Virus record (IMG/VR): IMGVR_UViG_3300036766_000436
Span: 1-36,680 of that record
Source of the DNA: a virus
Length of the DNA stretch: 36,680 nucleotides
Reading direction: 5' to 3' (one strand)
Shown here piece by piece: positions 13,604 through 21,921 of this stretch. Each line of letters begins with the position of its first letter. Within the stretch, counting starts at the first letter, position 1. Both the position numbers and the translations under genes were made by a program. The notes beneath the pieces were generated by a model. The model was given only the letters and a program-made list of their open reading frames with translations, was not told where the DNA came from and did no database searches.

Positions 13604-16444
13604 TTACGCTGTTGAGGTTGCTCTCTGTAGAGTAATCGTAGCCAATACGAAGTCAATACCTTCGACGAGCTTAACGACAACAGAGATGTTGATCGTATTT
13701 CCAACGATCTGAACAACTAGCTGCTTATAGCCGTTAGGAGCATCAGAGGTAGATACCGTAATACCTTGAGCTAGATAACCAGTCAAGATAGAGTCACAAG
13801 AACTCTTTACGGCGGCAGCCGAAACCGTGTTCTTTACGCCGATATATAGAGCTTCAAGTTGATTACGGAAATCATATTGAAGAACGTCGGCAGCATATTG
13901 AACGTGGGCACGGTTAAATACCCAATTCCCATCAGCACCGTAAGTTGTATTGTCCACAACAAGACGGAAGCCACCAGTTTGAGGATGCTCCCAGAAGGTG
14001 ATACCGTTCTGGATGGCGTCTTCGTACTGAGTACCAGGATTGAAGTCCATGACGATCTGTACTTCAGGCGTAGTCATAGCCTGTGCGGTCTGGCGAATAC
14101 CCGACATGTTGAAGAACTTGTGGGTCATTGGCAAACCTACTGGTGCACCGCCGCGAGCGCCGGCTAGCAAGCAAGCTCCAGCCCATGGCATGAACCACTG
14201 CAATCCGCCCTGCGAGTTAACCTGACGAATGTCCTGAATAACAAGTTGGCAGCGTGAAGAGGCTAAGTTCTGAGACTCAATCTTACAGTTTAGATATGTG
14301 TCCTTGAGAGATAGATATCCTTGACGTTCAGATCTCGCCTTCGTAGTTGCCATCAAGCTAAGATGTGTCTTAACGGCTTGATGAATACCAAGAATGGTGT
14401 AGTTAGAGCTTCCGTCAGTAAGACCATCGATGATGTCTGCTGCAGCGTCTCTCGAGAAGAGAGGAACTACAGAGTTAACACGGATTGCCTGAAACTGTGA
14501 AAGTGCATTAGCGATGTCTGCCGTAGACGTGGCGCCAAGTGTTCCACCGGTGAGGTATTGTTCTGCGGCTGCAGCTGGAAGACCAACTATGCCTTGTCCA
14601 GATGTCTGGATGAGTGAAGCCATAGAAGACTGAGCGAAGAACTGAGCAACCTCATAGGCATCTTTAACGATCTGAGCAGGCATGTCACCTGTATATGCTG
14701 ACATGGCACCCAAGTTTGTTACCTTATCAAGCACTGAAGTAGGAAGTTGTCCGAAGAGTGTGCTTCCAAGTGCAGCAGACCAGAATCCGCCAGTGCTTGA
14801 ATTAATGAACGCAACCAATTGAGCAACGGTGCCAAAATCAGCTAGGTTCATGGAATATTCAGTTACAGAGTTGTTGATAAGCAAGATCTGCGTTGCGTTG
14901 ATGGTTACCTTAGGAGCAACTCCACCAGCACCAAAACGACCAAGCTTGAGGACAACGTTTCCGCCGACCACACCAGACTCATCTATAAGATCGCGCTTGT
15001 TGGAAAGCGTAATCATTGCTTGATTCTCTGAACTAGATACGACAAGACCAATAGGAATGTTGAATCTACCATTTCCAGATCCCAGCAAAGATCCGCTTAC
15101 AAGTTCGAAATTACCAGAGCTCACCATAGAGATAGTTAGGTCTGCTGCAGCTTCGGAAAGTCCGCCAACAATAAAGTTAATACCGCTTGGAAGACCGCCA
15201 GACCAGTTAGCACCGTTACTTAGTGCAGCCTGAAGAGCGGCACGCGTGACAATGGGACCAGGAACCGTGAAGGTGTTAATAGTTGCAGCGCCGTTTAAGC
15301 GAAGAACTAATGTTCCACCAGCTGAAAGAATCATTCCAGGTGAGAATCCAGTTACAGTTCCTGTTGGACTTGAACCTACTTCACCGTTAATAACGCTACC
15401 AGCAAAGAGAGTAACGGCTGCTGAAGCCAAGATACCGAAACTTGCTGCTGCACCTAACTGACTTGACATCTGTGCATTAACGACAGCAGCAGCACTCAAC
15501 GTTACTGCGGCACCAAGAGCAATCATACTTCCGTTAACAGTGCCACCCATTGTATCTGTGATACTTGTCGTAGCGATGATGTTACCATTGAATACGCCAG
15601 CGGTACCTACATTTATAGTTGCCGTAGAACCAATAAGCCAGAATACGTTAGAAGCTAGTACGCCACCAGATAGTGTAATAGTTGGCATGCCACCAGCACC
15701 AGTTGTTAACGTGCTTGGTGTCTTAAACACAAACACATCAGAAGCTGAACCAGTAAGGGTTAACGTTCCAGGGCCAGATTGTGCTAAGTTTACATCGCCA
15801 GGTGCAAATGTATAGTTACCCGCTGATAAACTTTGTCCATCGAGTACGTTAGGAATCGTAGAGAAACTTAAACCAGCTAAAGAGACGTAAGCAGCAGCGG
15901 CATCAACTTGAGCAGCTTGAGATTCCGCATCGTTTAGATGTGGAGCACCAACGCCGCCAGAAAAATAACCGCTAGACAAATCAAACGTCGCAGAAGAAGC
16001 TTCTGAAGCAGGAGAAGCTGGAACAAGAACATTTTTATATGTAATCTTGTTACCGCCAGTACCCCACTCAAGAGCTTGCACTGTTCCAAAGTTGCTTGCG
16101 ATCGCTAGCGATGCGCGAGCAGAAGCATTCGTCTTGTAGATATATACTGCTTGAGCTCCACCAGGAAGTGCGCCATCAGCGCCAGGTGCGAACAAGAAGT
16201 TGCATGCATCAACAAGTGGTCCGCTACCATAAATACTGCGGATCATTGGAAGTTGATCTGGTGAAAATACGTTTTGCGAAAGATCAGGAACCTGAGATCC
16301 AGGAGGACCTGCTAACGATTCGCCGAATATTGCGATGAGGCCAGTTGGGCTCAGAGGAAATCCACCGCCAAGGTCGATTAGCTCTCTAGAGTAAGCGCCT
16401 GGCTTGTAAATTGTAGCTCCATTAAATGATACATTGATTGCCAT
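13604..16444 (-). CDS. Tail sheath protein with an inserted ice-binding-like (DUF3494) domain
   Basis: A 946-residue contractile sheath protein, much longer than the roughly 350-700 residues usual for sheaths. The start (YKPGAYSRE, then LSPTGLIAIFGES) and the C-terminal 230 residues (SRCQLVIQDIRQVNSQGG, WFMPWAGACLLAGARGG, GNWVFNRAHVQYAADVL) are typical sheath. Residues about 170-370 match the DUF3494 ice-binding/adhesin beta-helix, but with the family's N-terminal block placed last. Residues 375-560 are beta-rich domains with LQAAL/WSGGLPSG elements. TAGGAG gives a strong ribosome site, a TATAAT box lies 33 nt upstream, and a terminator follows. The insertion probably sits on the outer sheath surface. 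Confidence 0.88.
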   Translation of the reverse strand: MAINVSFNGATIYKPGAYSRELIDLGGGFPLSPTGLIAIFGESLAGPPGSQVPDLSQNVFSPDQLPMIRSIYGSGPLVDACNFLFAPGADGALPGGAQAVYIYKTNASARASLAIASNFGTVQALEWGTGGNKITYKNVLVPASPASEASSATFDLSSGYFSGGVGAPHLNDAESQAAQVDAAAAYVSLAGLSFSTIPNVLDGQSLSAGNYTFAPGDVNLAQSGPGTLTLTGSASDVFVFKTPSTLTTGAGGMPTITLSGGVLASNVFWLIGSTATINVGTAGVFNGNIIATTSITDTMGGTVNGSMIALGAAVTLSAAAVVNAQMSSQLGAAASFGILASAAVTLFAGSVINGEVGSSPTGTVTGFSPGMILSAGGTLVLRLNGAATINTFTVPGPIVTRAALQAALSNGANWSGGLPSGINFIVGGLSEAAADLTISMVSSGNFELVSGSLLGSGNGRFNIPIGLVVSSSENQAMITLSNKRDLIDESGVVGGNVVLKLGRFGAGGVAPKVTINATQILLINNSVTEYSMNLADFGTVAQLVAFINSSTGGFWSAALGSTLFGQLPTSVLDKVTNLGAMSAYTGDMPAQIVKDAYEVAQFFAQSSMASLIQTSGQGIVGLPAAAAEQYLTGGTLGATSTADIANALSQFQAIRVNSVVPLFSRDAAADIIDGLTDGSSNYTILGIHQAVKTHLSLMATTKARSERQGYLSLKDTYLNCKIESQNLASSRCQLVIQDIRQVNSQGGLQWFMPWAGACLLAGARGGAPVGLPMTHKFFNMSGIRQTAQAMTTPEVQIVMDFNPGTQYEDAIQNGITFWEHPQTGGFRLVVDNTTYGADGNWVFNRAHVQYAADVLQYDFRNQLEALYIGVKNTVSAAAVKSSCDSILTGYLAQGITVSTSDAPNGYKQLVVQIVGNTINISVVVKLVEGIDFVLATITLQRATSTA
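15335..15937 (-). other. Circularly permuted DUF3494-like beta-helix domain within the sheath
   Basis: This covers sheath residues about 170-370. The order is: helix with AAQVDAAAAYVSLAG (177-191), LDGQSLSAGNYTF (201-213), DVFVFKTPSTLTTGAG (236-251), SNVFWLIGSTATINVG (265-280), FNGNIIATTSI plus GTVNGSMIALGAAVTL (285-316), then LGAAASFGILASAAVT (330-345) and TGTVTGFSPG (361-370). In ordinary DUF3494 proteins the LGxAxxFxxLA and TVTGFxPG blocks come first and the AAQxD helix follows them. Here they come last, so the normal N- and C-termini are joined near residue 328. Basis: motif recall, not alignment. Confidence 0.78.
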
Positions 16445-16477
16445 AGCAATTCTCCTAAGTCAGTTAAGTCAATCCTA

Positions 16478-16483
16478 ATTATA
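16478..16483 (-). promoter_or_regulatory. Extended TATAAT promoter of the sheath gene
   Basis: The minus-strand sequence is TGT-TATAAT-TAGG, an extended -10 (TGN) box 33 nt before ATG 16444. A TAGGAG ribosome site lies in the leader. No -35 consensus was found at 16-18 nt. Confidence 0.5.
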
Positions 16484-16501
16484 ACATGATGCTATAGTTA
16501 G

Positions 16502-16693
16502 TTAGCTCAATTTCAAGCCGTACTTCTTCAGTGCCTCGTTATAGGACTGCATAGTTTCCTTTGAAGACAATCCCCTAGCACGAAAATCAGCTTGAATGAT
16601 CTCTTTATAGTGATGTCCAGGAATCTTATTCTCTGTGAGAATCCACCAAGCGTCAAAATCTAATTTTGCGGCTTCTTGATGCATTTCGGTCAT
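16502..16693 (-). CDS. Small protein of unknown function
   Basis: A 63-residue protein. I choose ATG 16693 because AAGGAG lies 7 nt before it; a longer frame back to 16768 would run into the preceding gene and lacks a ribosome site. It is helical and charged, with FDAWWILTENKIPGHHYKEI and a C-terminal SYNEALKKYGLKL. No family is recognised. It lies in the virion operon between the tail-completion-like gene and the sheath. Confidence 0.65.
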   Translation of the reverse strand: MTEMHQEAAKLDFDAWWILTENKIPGHHYKEIIQADFRARGLSSKETMQSYNEALKKYGLKLS

Positions 16694-16730
16694 ATCTTGC
16701 TCCTTACTTAATATTAACGCACTTAAGTAG

Positions 16731-17504
16731 TTAAATGTTGGCCTTATCAATGTCATCTTCGTCACCATCTATGAGCGGATCGTACTCGTCATTGCTAGCT
16801 GGACGTTCTGCTATAACGCCCTTATTCGCTGTTCTATCAACCCTGTCCAAATCGACGTCTAAACTAGCCGCTATGTCCTCAGAAGGATCCTCTAAGATCG
16901 CAGCATGAGTATTGATGTCCTCGAATTCTCTAAGTGGATCGGCGTCCCAAAAGTTCTGAGTTGTACACCTAAATCTGACCCATCTGGTCCAGATACTGTT
17001 GGCCATCTTGTCTGCGTCTTTACTATAGTCAGAGGCACTATACGTTTGTAATTTTAAACCCAATCTGTGAGCCATCGGCTTATACTTAAACAATATGTAT
17101 GAAACTATGTAATATAGCCACAAAACGTGATCGCCGCCCCTAGCAGTATGAATACCAACGTCTACCATGACAGTGAATACCCCAGTGCCCATGTCAGAAT
17201 CGGCACCGACCCCCGCTATGTCGTCAAAAGCTGCCTTAGACTCATCTTCTGTCTCGTTAGCTAAGTGAATGCTTATGCACGGAATCTTTTGAGCATTAAA
17301 GGACCAAGCTTGAACTACAGGAATCTTAGTGGTGCTGAACCACTGCCAAATTTGATCTCTGTACTCAGGACCATAGTCCTTATTAAGTTCATCTTGAAGA
17401 AACATAGCAAACAGATCATCGAAGGCTGGCTTATTCTGTCTAAGTTGCTTTATTCCAAAGTCAATTAACTTTCTAACTACGATTTCTGGGAAAACAAACG
17501 GCAT
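16731..17504 (-). CDS. Putative tail completion / tail terminator protein
   Basis: A 257-residue protein. The first half has VRKLIDFGIKQLRQ and DQIWQWFSTTKIPVV followed by strands (IPCISIHLA, GVFTVMVDVGIHT). This resembles the compact alpha/beta fold of tail-completion proteins that cap tube and sheath. A helix pair follows (HVLWLYYIVSYILF), then a strand segment with WTRWVRFRCTTQNFWD. The last 60 residues are very acidic and probably flexible. Position directly upstream of the sheath favours a tail terminator or neck role (T4 gp15 or gp3 position), but there is no diagnostic motif. AATAGGGTG lies before ATG 17504. Confidence 0.45.
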   Translation of the reverse strand: MPFVFPEIVVRKLIDFGIKQLRQNKPAFDDLFAMFLQDELNKDYGPEYRDQIWQWFSTTKIPVVQAWSFNAQKIPCISIHLANETEDESKAAFDDIAGVGADSDMGTGVFTVMVDVGIHTARGGDHVLWLYYIVSYILFKYKPMAHRLGLKLQTYSASDYSKDADKMANSIWTRWVRFRCTTQNFWDADPLREFEDINTHAAILEDPSEDIAASLDVDLDRVDRTANKGVIAERPASNDEYDPLIDGDEDDIDKANI

Positions 17505-17506
17505 AA

Positions 17507-17983
17507 TTACACCCTATTTCCCTTAATTATGTTGTCTCTAGCAGGAAGATGTTGTAGATTCCACGGCGTATGCAATCCGCTGACATTTTCACCCTGTAAT
17601 GGAACTACGTGATCTACATGATAACCTTCTGGGCACGACTCATACATATATTTAATTTGATCCCAATGTTCCTCAGTGAGCCATTTAGGGGTGGCATTCA
17701 ACTTTGCTGCCCTTCTCTTTGCTTCCTTAAAATTATGCTCTTCAGGATGCTTTTTAAACCAATCGTGATTGTTGCACTGAGTTGAACAGTATTTGGTAGA
17801 TATCTTTTGAGCCGCAAAAACAGTATTACATACTGCGCATGACTTTTCTAAGTTAACAGACGCCTTTCTATTAGCATTTTTCTTCTGGTACCAACAATGG
17901 TTAGAGCAAAAATTACCAGGACAGTGGCTATTCCACTCTTTCTGACACCGTAAACATTTGTTTTGATACTTACTTTTATACAT
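17507..17983 (-). CDS. HNH homing-type endonuclease
   Basis: A 158-residue HNH nuclease. The N-terminal half has two Cys clusters (CLRCQ...CSNHC and CAVCN...CSTQC) that probably bind zinc. The C-terminal half has the nuclease core: YHVDHVVPLQG, GLHTPWNLQHL and NIIKGNR. A KLNATPKWL block just before the core is shared with the HNH gene at 18610. I place the start at ATG 17983, just after the upstream TGA (TGATATG), with GAAGAAGG as ribosome site; an ATG at 18001 would add six residues inside the previous gene. Such free-standing nucleases usually spread themselves between phages and have no virion role. Confidence 0.85.
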   Translation of the reverse strand: MYKSKYQNKCLRCQKEWNSHCPGNFCSNHCWYQKKNANRKASVNLEKSCAVCNTVFAAQKISTKYCSTQCNNHDWFKKHPEEHNFKEAKRRAAKLNATPKWLTEEHWDQIKYMYESCPEGYHVDHVVPLQGENVSGLHTPWNLQHLPARDNIIKGNRV

Positions 17984-17984
17984 A

Positions 17985-18617
17985 TCAAAACCCTTCTTCA
18001 TAACTTCTAATGATGTCTCTAACTATGCTGTCCATAGTTCTCACTAGTTCATTATTTATGGAACGCATCTCCTGAGAGAAATCTTTAGTTTGAACAGGCT
18101 TAACCCATTGAGTACTTGCATCTTGCTTACTGGTCGCTGTGCGAAACTTTGATTCCTTAGGACTTACAGAGCTATATTGCTTCTTAGCACTTTCAATGCG
18201 CTCAGCGTTTATCTTCTTCATTGCGTCATAGATATTGGTGGACACTTTAGGTCTATTGCCGCTAGGTCCTCCAACTGGAATTATTTTATATACTCCGCTG
18301 CCATCCTTCATGGGCTTAGCGTTCTGCAGGAGACGTGACAACATCGGATATGGTGGCTCTGTAAACTCCATGTTGCCTGACTCTGTTGTTAACTCCATAT
18401 TGACGTTGTCCATCTGAAGTTCATTTATGAACTCAGCTGAACGCTTCTCGACACCAGACTCAATGGCTAGCTGCATAGCCGCTTCTGCTTGCTGCGTAAA
18501 CGCAGCATTGATCTCGCGACTAGCATTGCTCACTATAGTCTCAACGCTACTTGAATCCAATCCCTTATTCCTAAGGGTGTATCTTAATTGTTCTAGTTCG
18601 AAAAGAATGTTAGGCAT
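17985..18617 (-). CDS. Unknown virion-operon protein
   Basis: A 210-residue protein, helical in residues 1-75 (LFELEQLRYTLRNKGL, INAAFTQQAEAAMQLAIESG). It has a Gly/Pro-containing middle (SGVYKIIPVGGPSGNRP) and a C-terminal helix (MRSINNELVRTMDSIVRDII). It lies between two HNH genes in the head-to-tail part of the operon. It overlaps the upstream HNH stop by 8 nt, and AAGGGAAA precedes ATG 18617. No family is recognised. A neck or connector-associated role is only a guess from position. Confidence 0.65.
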   Translation of the reverse strand: MPNILFELEQLRYTLRNKGLDSSSVETIVSNASREINAAFTQQAEAAMQLAIESGVEKRSAEFINELQMDNVNMELTTESGNMEFTEPPYPMLSRLLQNAKPMKDGSGVYKIIPVGGPSGNRPKVSTNIYDAMKKINAERIESAKKQYSSVSPKESKFRTATSKQDASTQWVKPVQTKDFSQEMRSINNELVRTMDSIVRDIIRSYEEGF

Positions 18618-19122
18618 TGCGATTTCCCTTACTACAATTTTCAGAAATCGTCAAATATTGCAAATTCCAGGGTACGTGAAGTCCTCTTACTTCTTTACCT
18701 TGTAGTGGCACTATATGATCTACGTGGCAAATCTTAGGTCTATTTTTATAAAACAACTCTATAGCTATTTTTTGTTCATCATTTAACCACTTAGGTGTTG
18801 CCGTTAGTTTAGAGGCTCTATATTGAGCAGATATTTTTGCTTTCTTATGTGGATTATTTTTAGCCCAATTAGCACTAACCTTTTTAGCTCTATCTTTGTT
18901 GTTTTGATACCAAGCTTTATTTTTTGCTAATGTTTTTTCTCTAGGTATGGAAGCTATACGAGCTCTTACCTTTTCCTTTTCTAATTGATACCTATTGGCA
19001 GAATACTCTTTATGTTTATTGCTCCATTTACGTGTATACATTACACGTCTATGTCTTTGACAATAGACTCCTCTTGTTCTTTTGCTTAACTCTGCTGTGC
19101 AACCCTCGAATGTGCAAGTCAT
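18610..19122 (-). CDS. HNH homing-type endonuclease
   Basis: A 170-residue nuclease related to the one at 17507. The N-terminus has a Cys/His cluster (CTFEGCTAEL, then YCQRHRR), followed by a long Lys-rich helix with YQNNKDRAKKVSANW. The core is KLTATPKWL, HVDHIVPLQG, GLHVPWNLQYL and NCSKGNR. It overlaps the Nudix gene by ATGA upstream and the next gene by 8 nt downstream, so insertion left both neighbours intact. GAAGGAAAA gives the ribosome site. It differs from the other copy in its N-terminal DNA-binding half, suggesting a different target. Confidence 0.85.
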   Translation of the reverse strand: MTCTFEGCTAELSKRTRGVYCQRHRRVMYTRKWSNKHKEYSANRYQLEKEKVRARIASIPREKTLAKNKAWYQNNKDRAKKVSANWAKNNPHKKAKISAQYRASKLTATPKWLNDEQKIAIELFYKNRPKICHVDHIVPLQGKEVRGLHVPWNLQYLTISENCSKGNRNA

Positions 19123-20663
19123 TTTTCCTTCTTACCGAGGGCTTTTACCCTAAGATCTTTAAGGAAGTTTTCCTTCTCAAGATCCTGCCAATCATGGGCA
19201 AACGTTATAGTAATCTTACCGCTGGGTGATATCTCTATCTTAGGCTTGCTAAGATACGAGTAATACTCATCGTGAACCTTATCCTTGTTTGCAGGATTAG
19301 CAGAGAAGGCTTCCACTACTTGCGGACCTTTATCTACATCTTCGATTTTGTTTTGAAGTTCTCTTAATTTTGACTCAAGTTCGTCTATGTCTTTACCCAC
19401 AGATTCCACTAGATGATTGTGCTTGCCGGTGATGTCGTGCATCACTGTTTCAAGTTTGTCAAATAAACCCATTATCCTTGATTCAACTTGCTGAAGATCC
19501 ACTGCCATCCCATTGCGAAGTTGCTCACGTATGGTTTCCATCTCTTCGTATATGTCGCCGATATTGTGTCTTTTATAATTTTCAATAAGCGTATTTAGAC
19601 CACCATGAATAGCGTCGTCAGAGATTCCATCGTCGTATAGGGCGTGAAGTTCCTTCTCATCTTCTGGAAGATACCATTCAAAGACGCTCATTAGGGCGGC
19701 AGTGAGTTCAGGAAGAGACTTGTTTGTGAATTGGTATACGGTTTTATGCCCATCGTTGAGTCTACCAGAGTAGACGTCGTTCATATGTTTCCTAATACTT
19801 AGGACGTGCGTGTCGATATGAACGTCTTTAAAATCTTCGTCGCCCATACCCTTTACGATAGAGCGAAGAGTTCTAAACATGCCGTTACCAACCAGCTTGA
19901 GAGCATCGCCGTGCGTTACCTCAAATACAGCGTCGCCTTTCTGGCGGATAATGTTTTTTTCTAAAGTTTCTAAGGCAATCATGCCCTTGAGGGATTTACC
20001 AAATCTTTTTGCTACGAATTCTTTAATGGGTTTCTTGCAGCAGTCACGAAGTTTATCCCAAGGAATCTGGTCTAGCTCATACCATTTCCAATCGGTCATG
20101 GATTCGTAACCCTTGTCACTCTTAGTACTCTTAGGTTTACCGCTTACGATCTCTGCCAGATATACAACTGTCTCGTTACTATCGGTTGTGCCTCTGAAGA
20201 TCTCAGTGGACAATCTACCAACCACACCTGCTTCTTCGTGAAGTTCTCTAAGTGCAGCTTGCTCAAAGCCTTCGTTGTTTTCTAAATGTCCACCAGGGAA
20301 AGCTAGTCCGCCCTTGTTGTGGGTTCCAAGCAGAATTCTATTGTGCTGGTCCATAATCATGGTGGCAGCGCACTTACCCTTTATCTTCTTCTCAAGATAT
20401 TCGTCAAAAGCTTTCTTTAAGTCCTTCTTGGACTTCTTTCTCTTTATGCGATCTTCTTTCACTTTTTCCTTGGCTGCTGCGTGATGCTTCTCGCCCCACG
20501 TGCCGCCTCTATCTTCGTGCTTTGAATCAGGAGCATCCTTACCAGGACTGGTATATTTGGCCGCAACCGACTTTGGGGGACGACCACGCGGTCCGTCCTT
20601 CACGTTACCGTGAACGATGGCCATCATCATGCGATATTGTCTTCTAGAGACCGCTTGTGGCAT
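19119..20663 (-). CDS. Nudix hydrolase-domain protein of the virion operon
   Basis: A 514-residue protein with three parts. Residues 1-90 are very basic (GRPPKSVAAKYT, GGTWGEKHHAAAKEK). Residues 95-225 are a Nudix domain with a complete Nudix box at 125-147 (GHLENNE, then REL and EEAGV, fitting GX5EX7REUXEEXGU), so it should bind divalent metal and cleave a nucleoside diphosphate-linked substrate. Residues 240-514 are helical, with a likely coiled coil at 385-450 (a MGLFDKLETVMHDI to LESKLRELQNKI stretch). No frameshift is seen. Placement among connector and tail genes suggests a packaged or structural enzyme; the substrate is unknown. TATAAT lies 33 nt before ATG 20663. Confidence 0.75.
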   Translation of the reverse strand: MPQAVSRRQYRMMMAIVHGNVKDGPRGRPPKSVAAKYTSPGKDAPDSKHEDRGGTWGEKHHAAAKEKVKEDRIKRKKSKKDLKKAFDEYLEKKIKGKCAATMIMDQHNRILLGTHNKGGLAFPGGHLENNEGFEQAALRELHEEAGVVGRLSTEIFRGTTDSNETVVYLAEIVSGKPKSTKSDKGYESMTDWKWYELDQIPWDKLRDCCKKPIKEFVAKRFGKSLKGMIALETLEKNIIRQKGDAVFEVTHGDALKLVGNGMFRTLRSIVKGMGDEDFKDVHIDTHVLSIRKHMNDVYSGRLNDGHKTVYQFTNKSLPELTAALMSVFEWYLPEDEKELHALYDDGISDDAIHGGLNTLIENYKRHNIGDIYEEMETIREQLRNGMAVDLQQVESRIMGLFDKLETVMHDITGKHNHLVESVGKDIDELESKLRELQNKIEDVDKGPQVVEAFSANPANKDKVHDEYYSYLSKPKIEISPSGKITITFAHDWQDLEKENFLKDLRVKALGKKEK

Positions 20664-20696
20664 AGATTAACGTAGCTCCCATCCAGTGCTATATAT

Positions 20697-20702
20697 ATTA
20701 TA
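20697..20702 (-). promoter_or_regulatory. TATAAT box upstream of the Nudix gene
   Basis: The minus-strand sequence is AAGT-TATAAT-ATATATAG, 33 nt before ATG 20663, the same distance as for the sheath gene. GGGAG lies in the leader, 12 nt before ATG. It occupies the 59-nt gap before the next gene. Confidence 0.45.
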
Positions 20703-20722
20703 ACTTAAGTCAAGAGTTAACG

Positions 20723-21586
20723 TCATGGTTTAACTACGGTTTCGGAGGCGGTAGGCAAGAAATCTCTCTTTACGAGAATCTGTTGAGGTAATTTTCTAGG
20801 TGTCTTCTGACCACCCACCATTTCCTGTGTTATCCTAAGTTCACGCAGGCACTGCACTACTAGGTACACGGGGTTAGATTGAAAGGACCAAGTGAGAACT
20901 TCACCGTGCTCAGTGTTAGGGTCGTAGTCGGGAGTTTTGCCGGCTACCCAAGCTATATCTCCATCACTATTTATGTTAAAGTCTACACCTTCTTGAAACT
21001 GCTTTAATGTTTTGCCATCTCTTGAGATGGTGCTAACGTACTCAACCTTCTTTATAGGATAACGCAATTCCTGAATATTACCTGGGCGAGGTTCGTATTC
21101 TTTAAGTTCCCAAAGTCTAACCATAAAATCAGGCAACGTAAGTTTATCAAAGCTATTAAAGTCAGCAGGGGTAATGCCGTCTGGATAGTGAGTAGGTAGA
21201 GTTATAACTGCGCTACCGATTTCCCATACACCGTGCGCTTCAAACGTCTTCTGTATCGAGTTGCCAGAGAATACTCCCCAGATTTCTTCTTTTCCATAAT
21301 GTAGAAATCCGTTGTTGTCACAGAAGGGACAGTTGGGCTCGTGAGCATTGCTGTCAACAGTGAGAATATTTGGACACGGAGTTGCCTTCTCGTGGATCAT
21401 ACGAATCCCACGCTGTTGAAGTATCTGATCAAAGCTCGCACCTCTTATGCTGACATCTGGGTTAAAGAATGGCATCTCGCTAGGTACAGATGTAGGAGTT
21501 ATAGCGGGCGCTGGATATACCGCTGATGCACCAAACGGCCCTTCAAAAGGCTTGTCAGTTTCTGGAGGTTGATTTCCTTGATTCAC
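20723..21586 (-). CDS. Putative head-tail connector/neck protein with Cys cluster
   Basis: A 287-residue protein starting at GTG 21586. The first 45 residues are Pro-rich. Around residues 70-90 there is a CPNILTVDSN...CPFCDNNGF cluster resembling a zinc site; the rest is beta-rich (VWEIGSAVITLPTHYP, VEYVSTISRDGKTL, VLTWSFQSNPVYLVVQCLRE). It is the first gene of the minus-strand virion operon visible here, upstream of the Nudix gene, where neck or connector proteins are common. I recognise no exact family. A TATAAT box lies 23 nt upstream in the divergent gap. Confidence 0.45.
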   Translation of the reverse strand: MNQGNQPPETDKPFEGPFGASAVYPAPAITPTSVPSEMPFFNPDVSIRGASFDQILQQRGIRMIHEKATPCPNILTVDSNAHEPNCPFCDNNGFLHYGKEEIWGVFSGNSIQKTFEAHGVWEIGSAVITLPTHYPDGITPADFNSFDKLTLPDFMVRLWELKEYEPRPGNIQELRYPIKKVEYVSTISRDGKTLKQFQEGVDFNINSDGDIAWVAGKTPDYDPNTEHGEVLTWSFQSNPVYLVVQCLRELRITQEMVGGQKTPRKLPQQILVKRDFLPTASETVVKP

Positions 21587-21609
21587 GGGTCACTTAATTC
21601 CTAGACTCA

Positions 21610-21615
21610 ATTATA
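21610..21615 (-). promoter_or_regulatory. Extended TATAAT promoter of the virion operon (divergent gap)
   Basis: The minus-strand sequence is TGG-TATAAT-TGAG, in the 86-nt gap between the minus-strand operon (start 21586) and the plus-strand gene at 21673. On the plus strand the same gap has a TACAAT hexamer at 21644-21649, a weaker candidate for the opposite direction. Confidence 0.45.
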
Positions 21616-21672
21616 CCATCGACGACCCTAGTAGATTGTCCTGTACAATAGAAGAACGGGATTTCCGATTCT

Positions 21673-21921
21673 ATGGATGGGGTATCGATACTTGAGCGCA
21701 TTATTGCAGAAGAAGGCAGCTGTTGTTGGGCTAGACCAGCCATATGTAAGGATTGTCCGTTGAGTCGCTTAACTAGGTCAGATAACGGTAGTTTTATGAG
21801 TTGTGTAGAAGCACTTAACATAGATGGATTAAGTGAAGAAGAAGCAGATACAAGGTATAAAGAAGCTGCCATTAGTAAACACGCAGATATAACGCTTCAA
21901 AGAATTATTGAGGCAGACTGA
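21673..21921 (+). CDS. Small Cys-motif protein (paralog A)
   Basis: An 82-residue protein with GSCCWARPAICKDCPLSRL near the start, then a helical C-terminus. The next gene has the same layout (GQCLESNRCKRCPFRAICL), so the two look like a tandem duplication. The C...C..CP pattern could bind zinc or an iron-sulphur cluster. This reading is preferred over an antisense frame at 21594-21872 because the paralogy lies in this frame and the genes abut as TGAATG. The ribosome site is weak (GGGA some way upstream). Function unknown. Confidence 0.65.
   Translation: MDGVSILERIIAEEGSCCWARPAICKDCPLSRLTRSDNGSFMSCVEALNIDGLSEEEADTRYKEAAISKHADITLQRIIEAD

Noticed and set aside
21594-21872. Minus-strand 92-residue ORF over the divergent gap
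   Set aside because: It overlaps the plus-strand gene at 21673 whose product is paralogous to its neighbour at 21922; the antisense product has low-complexity Ser/Leu composition and no ribosome site.
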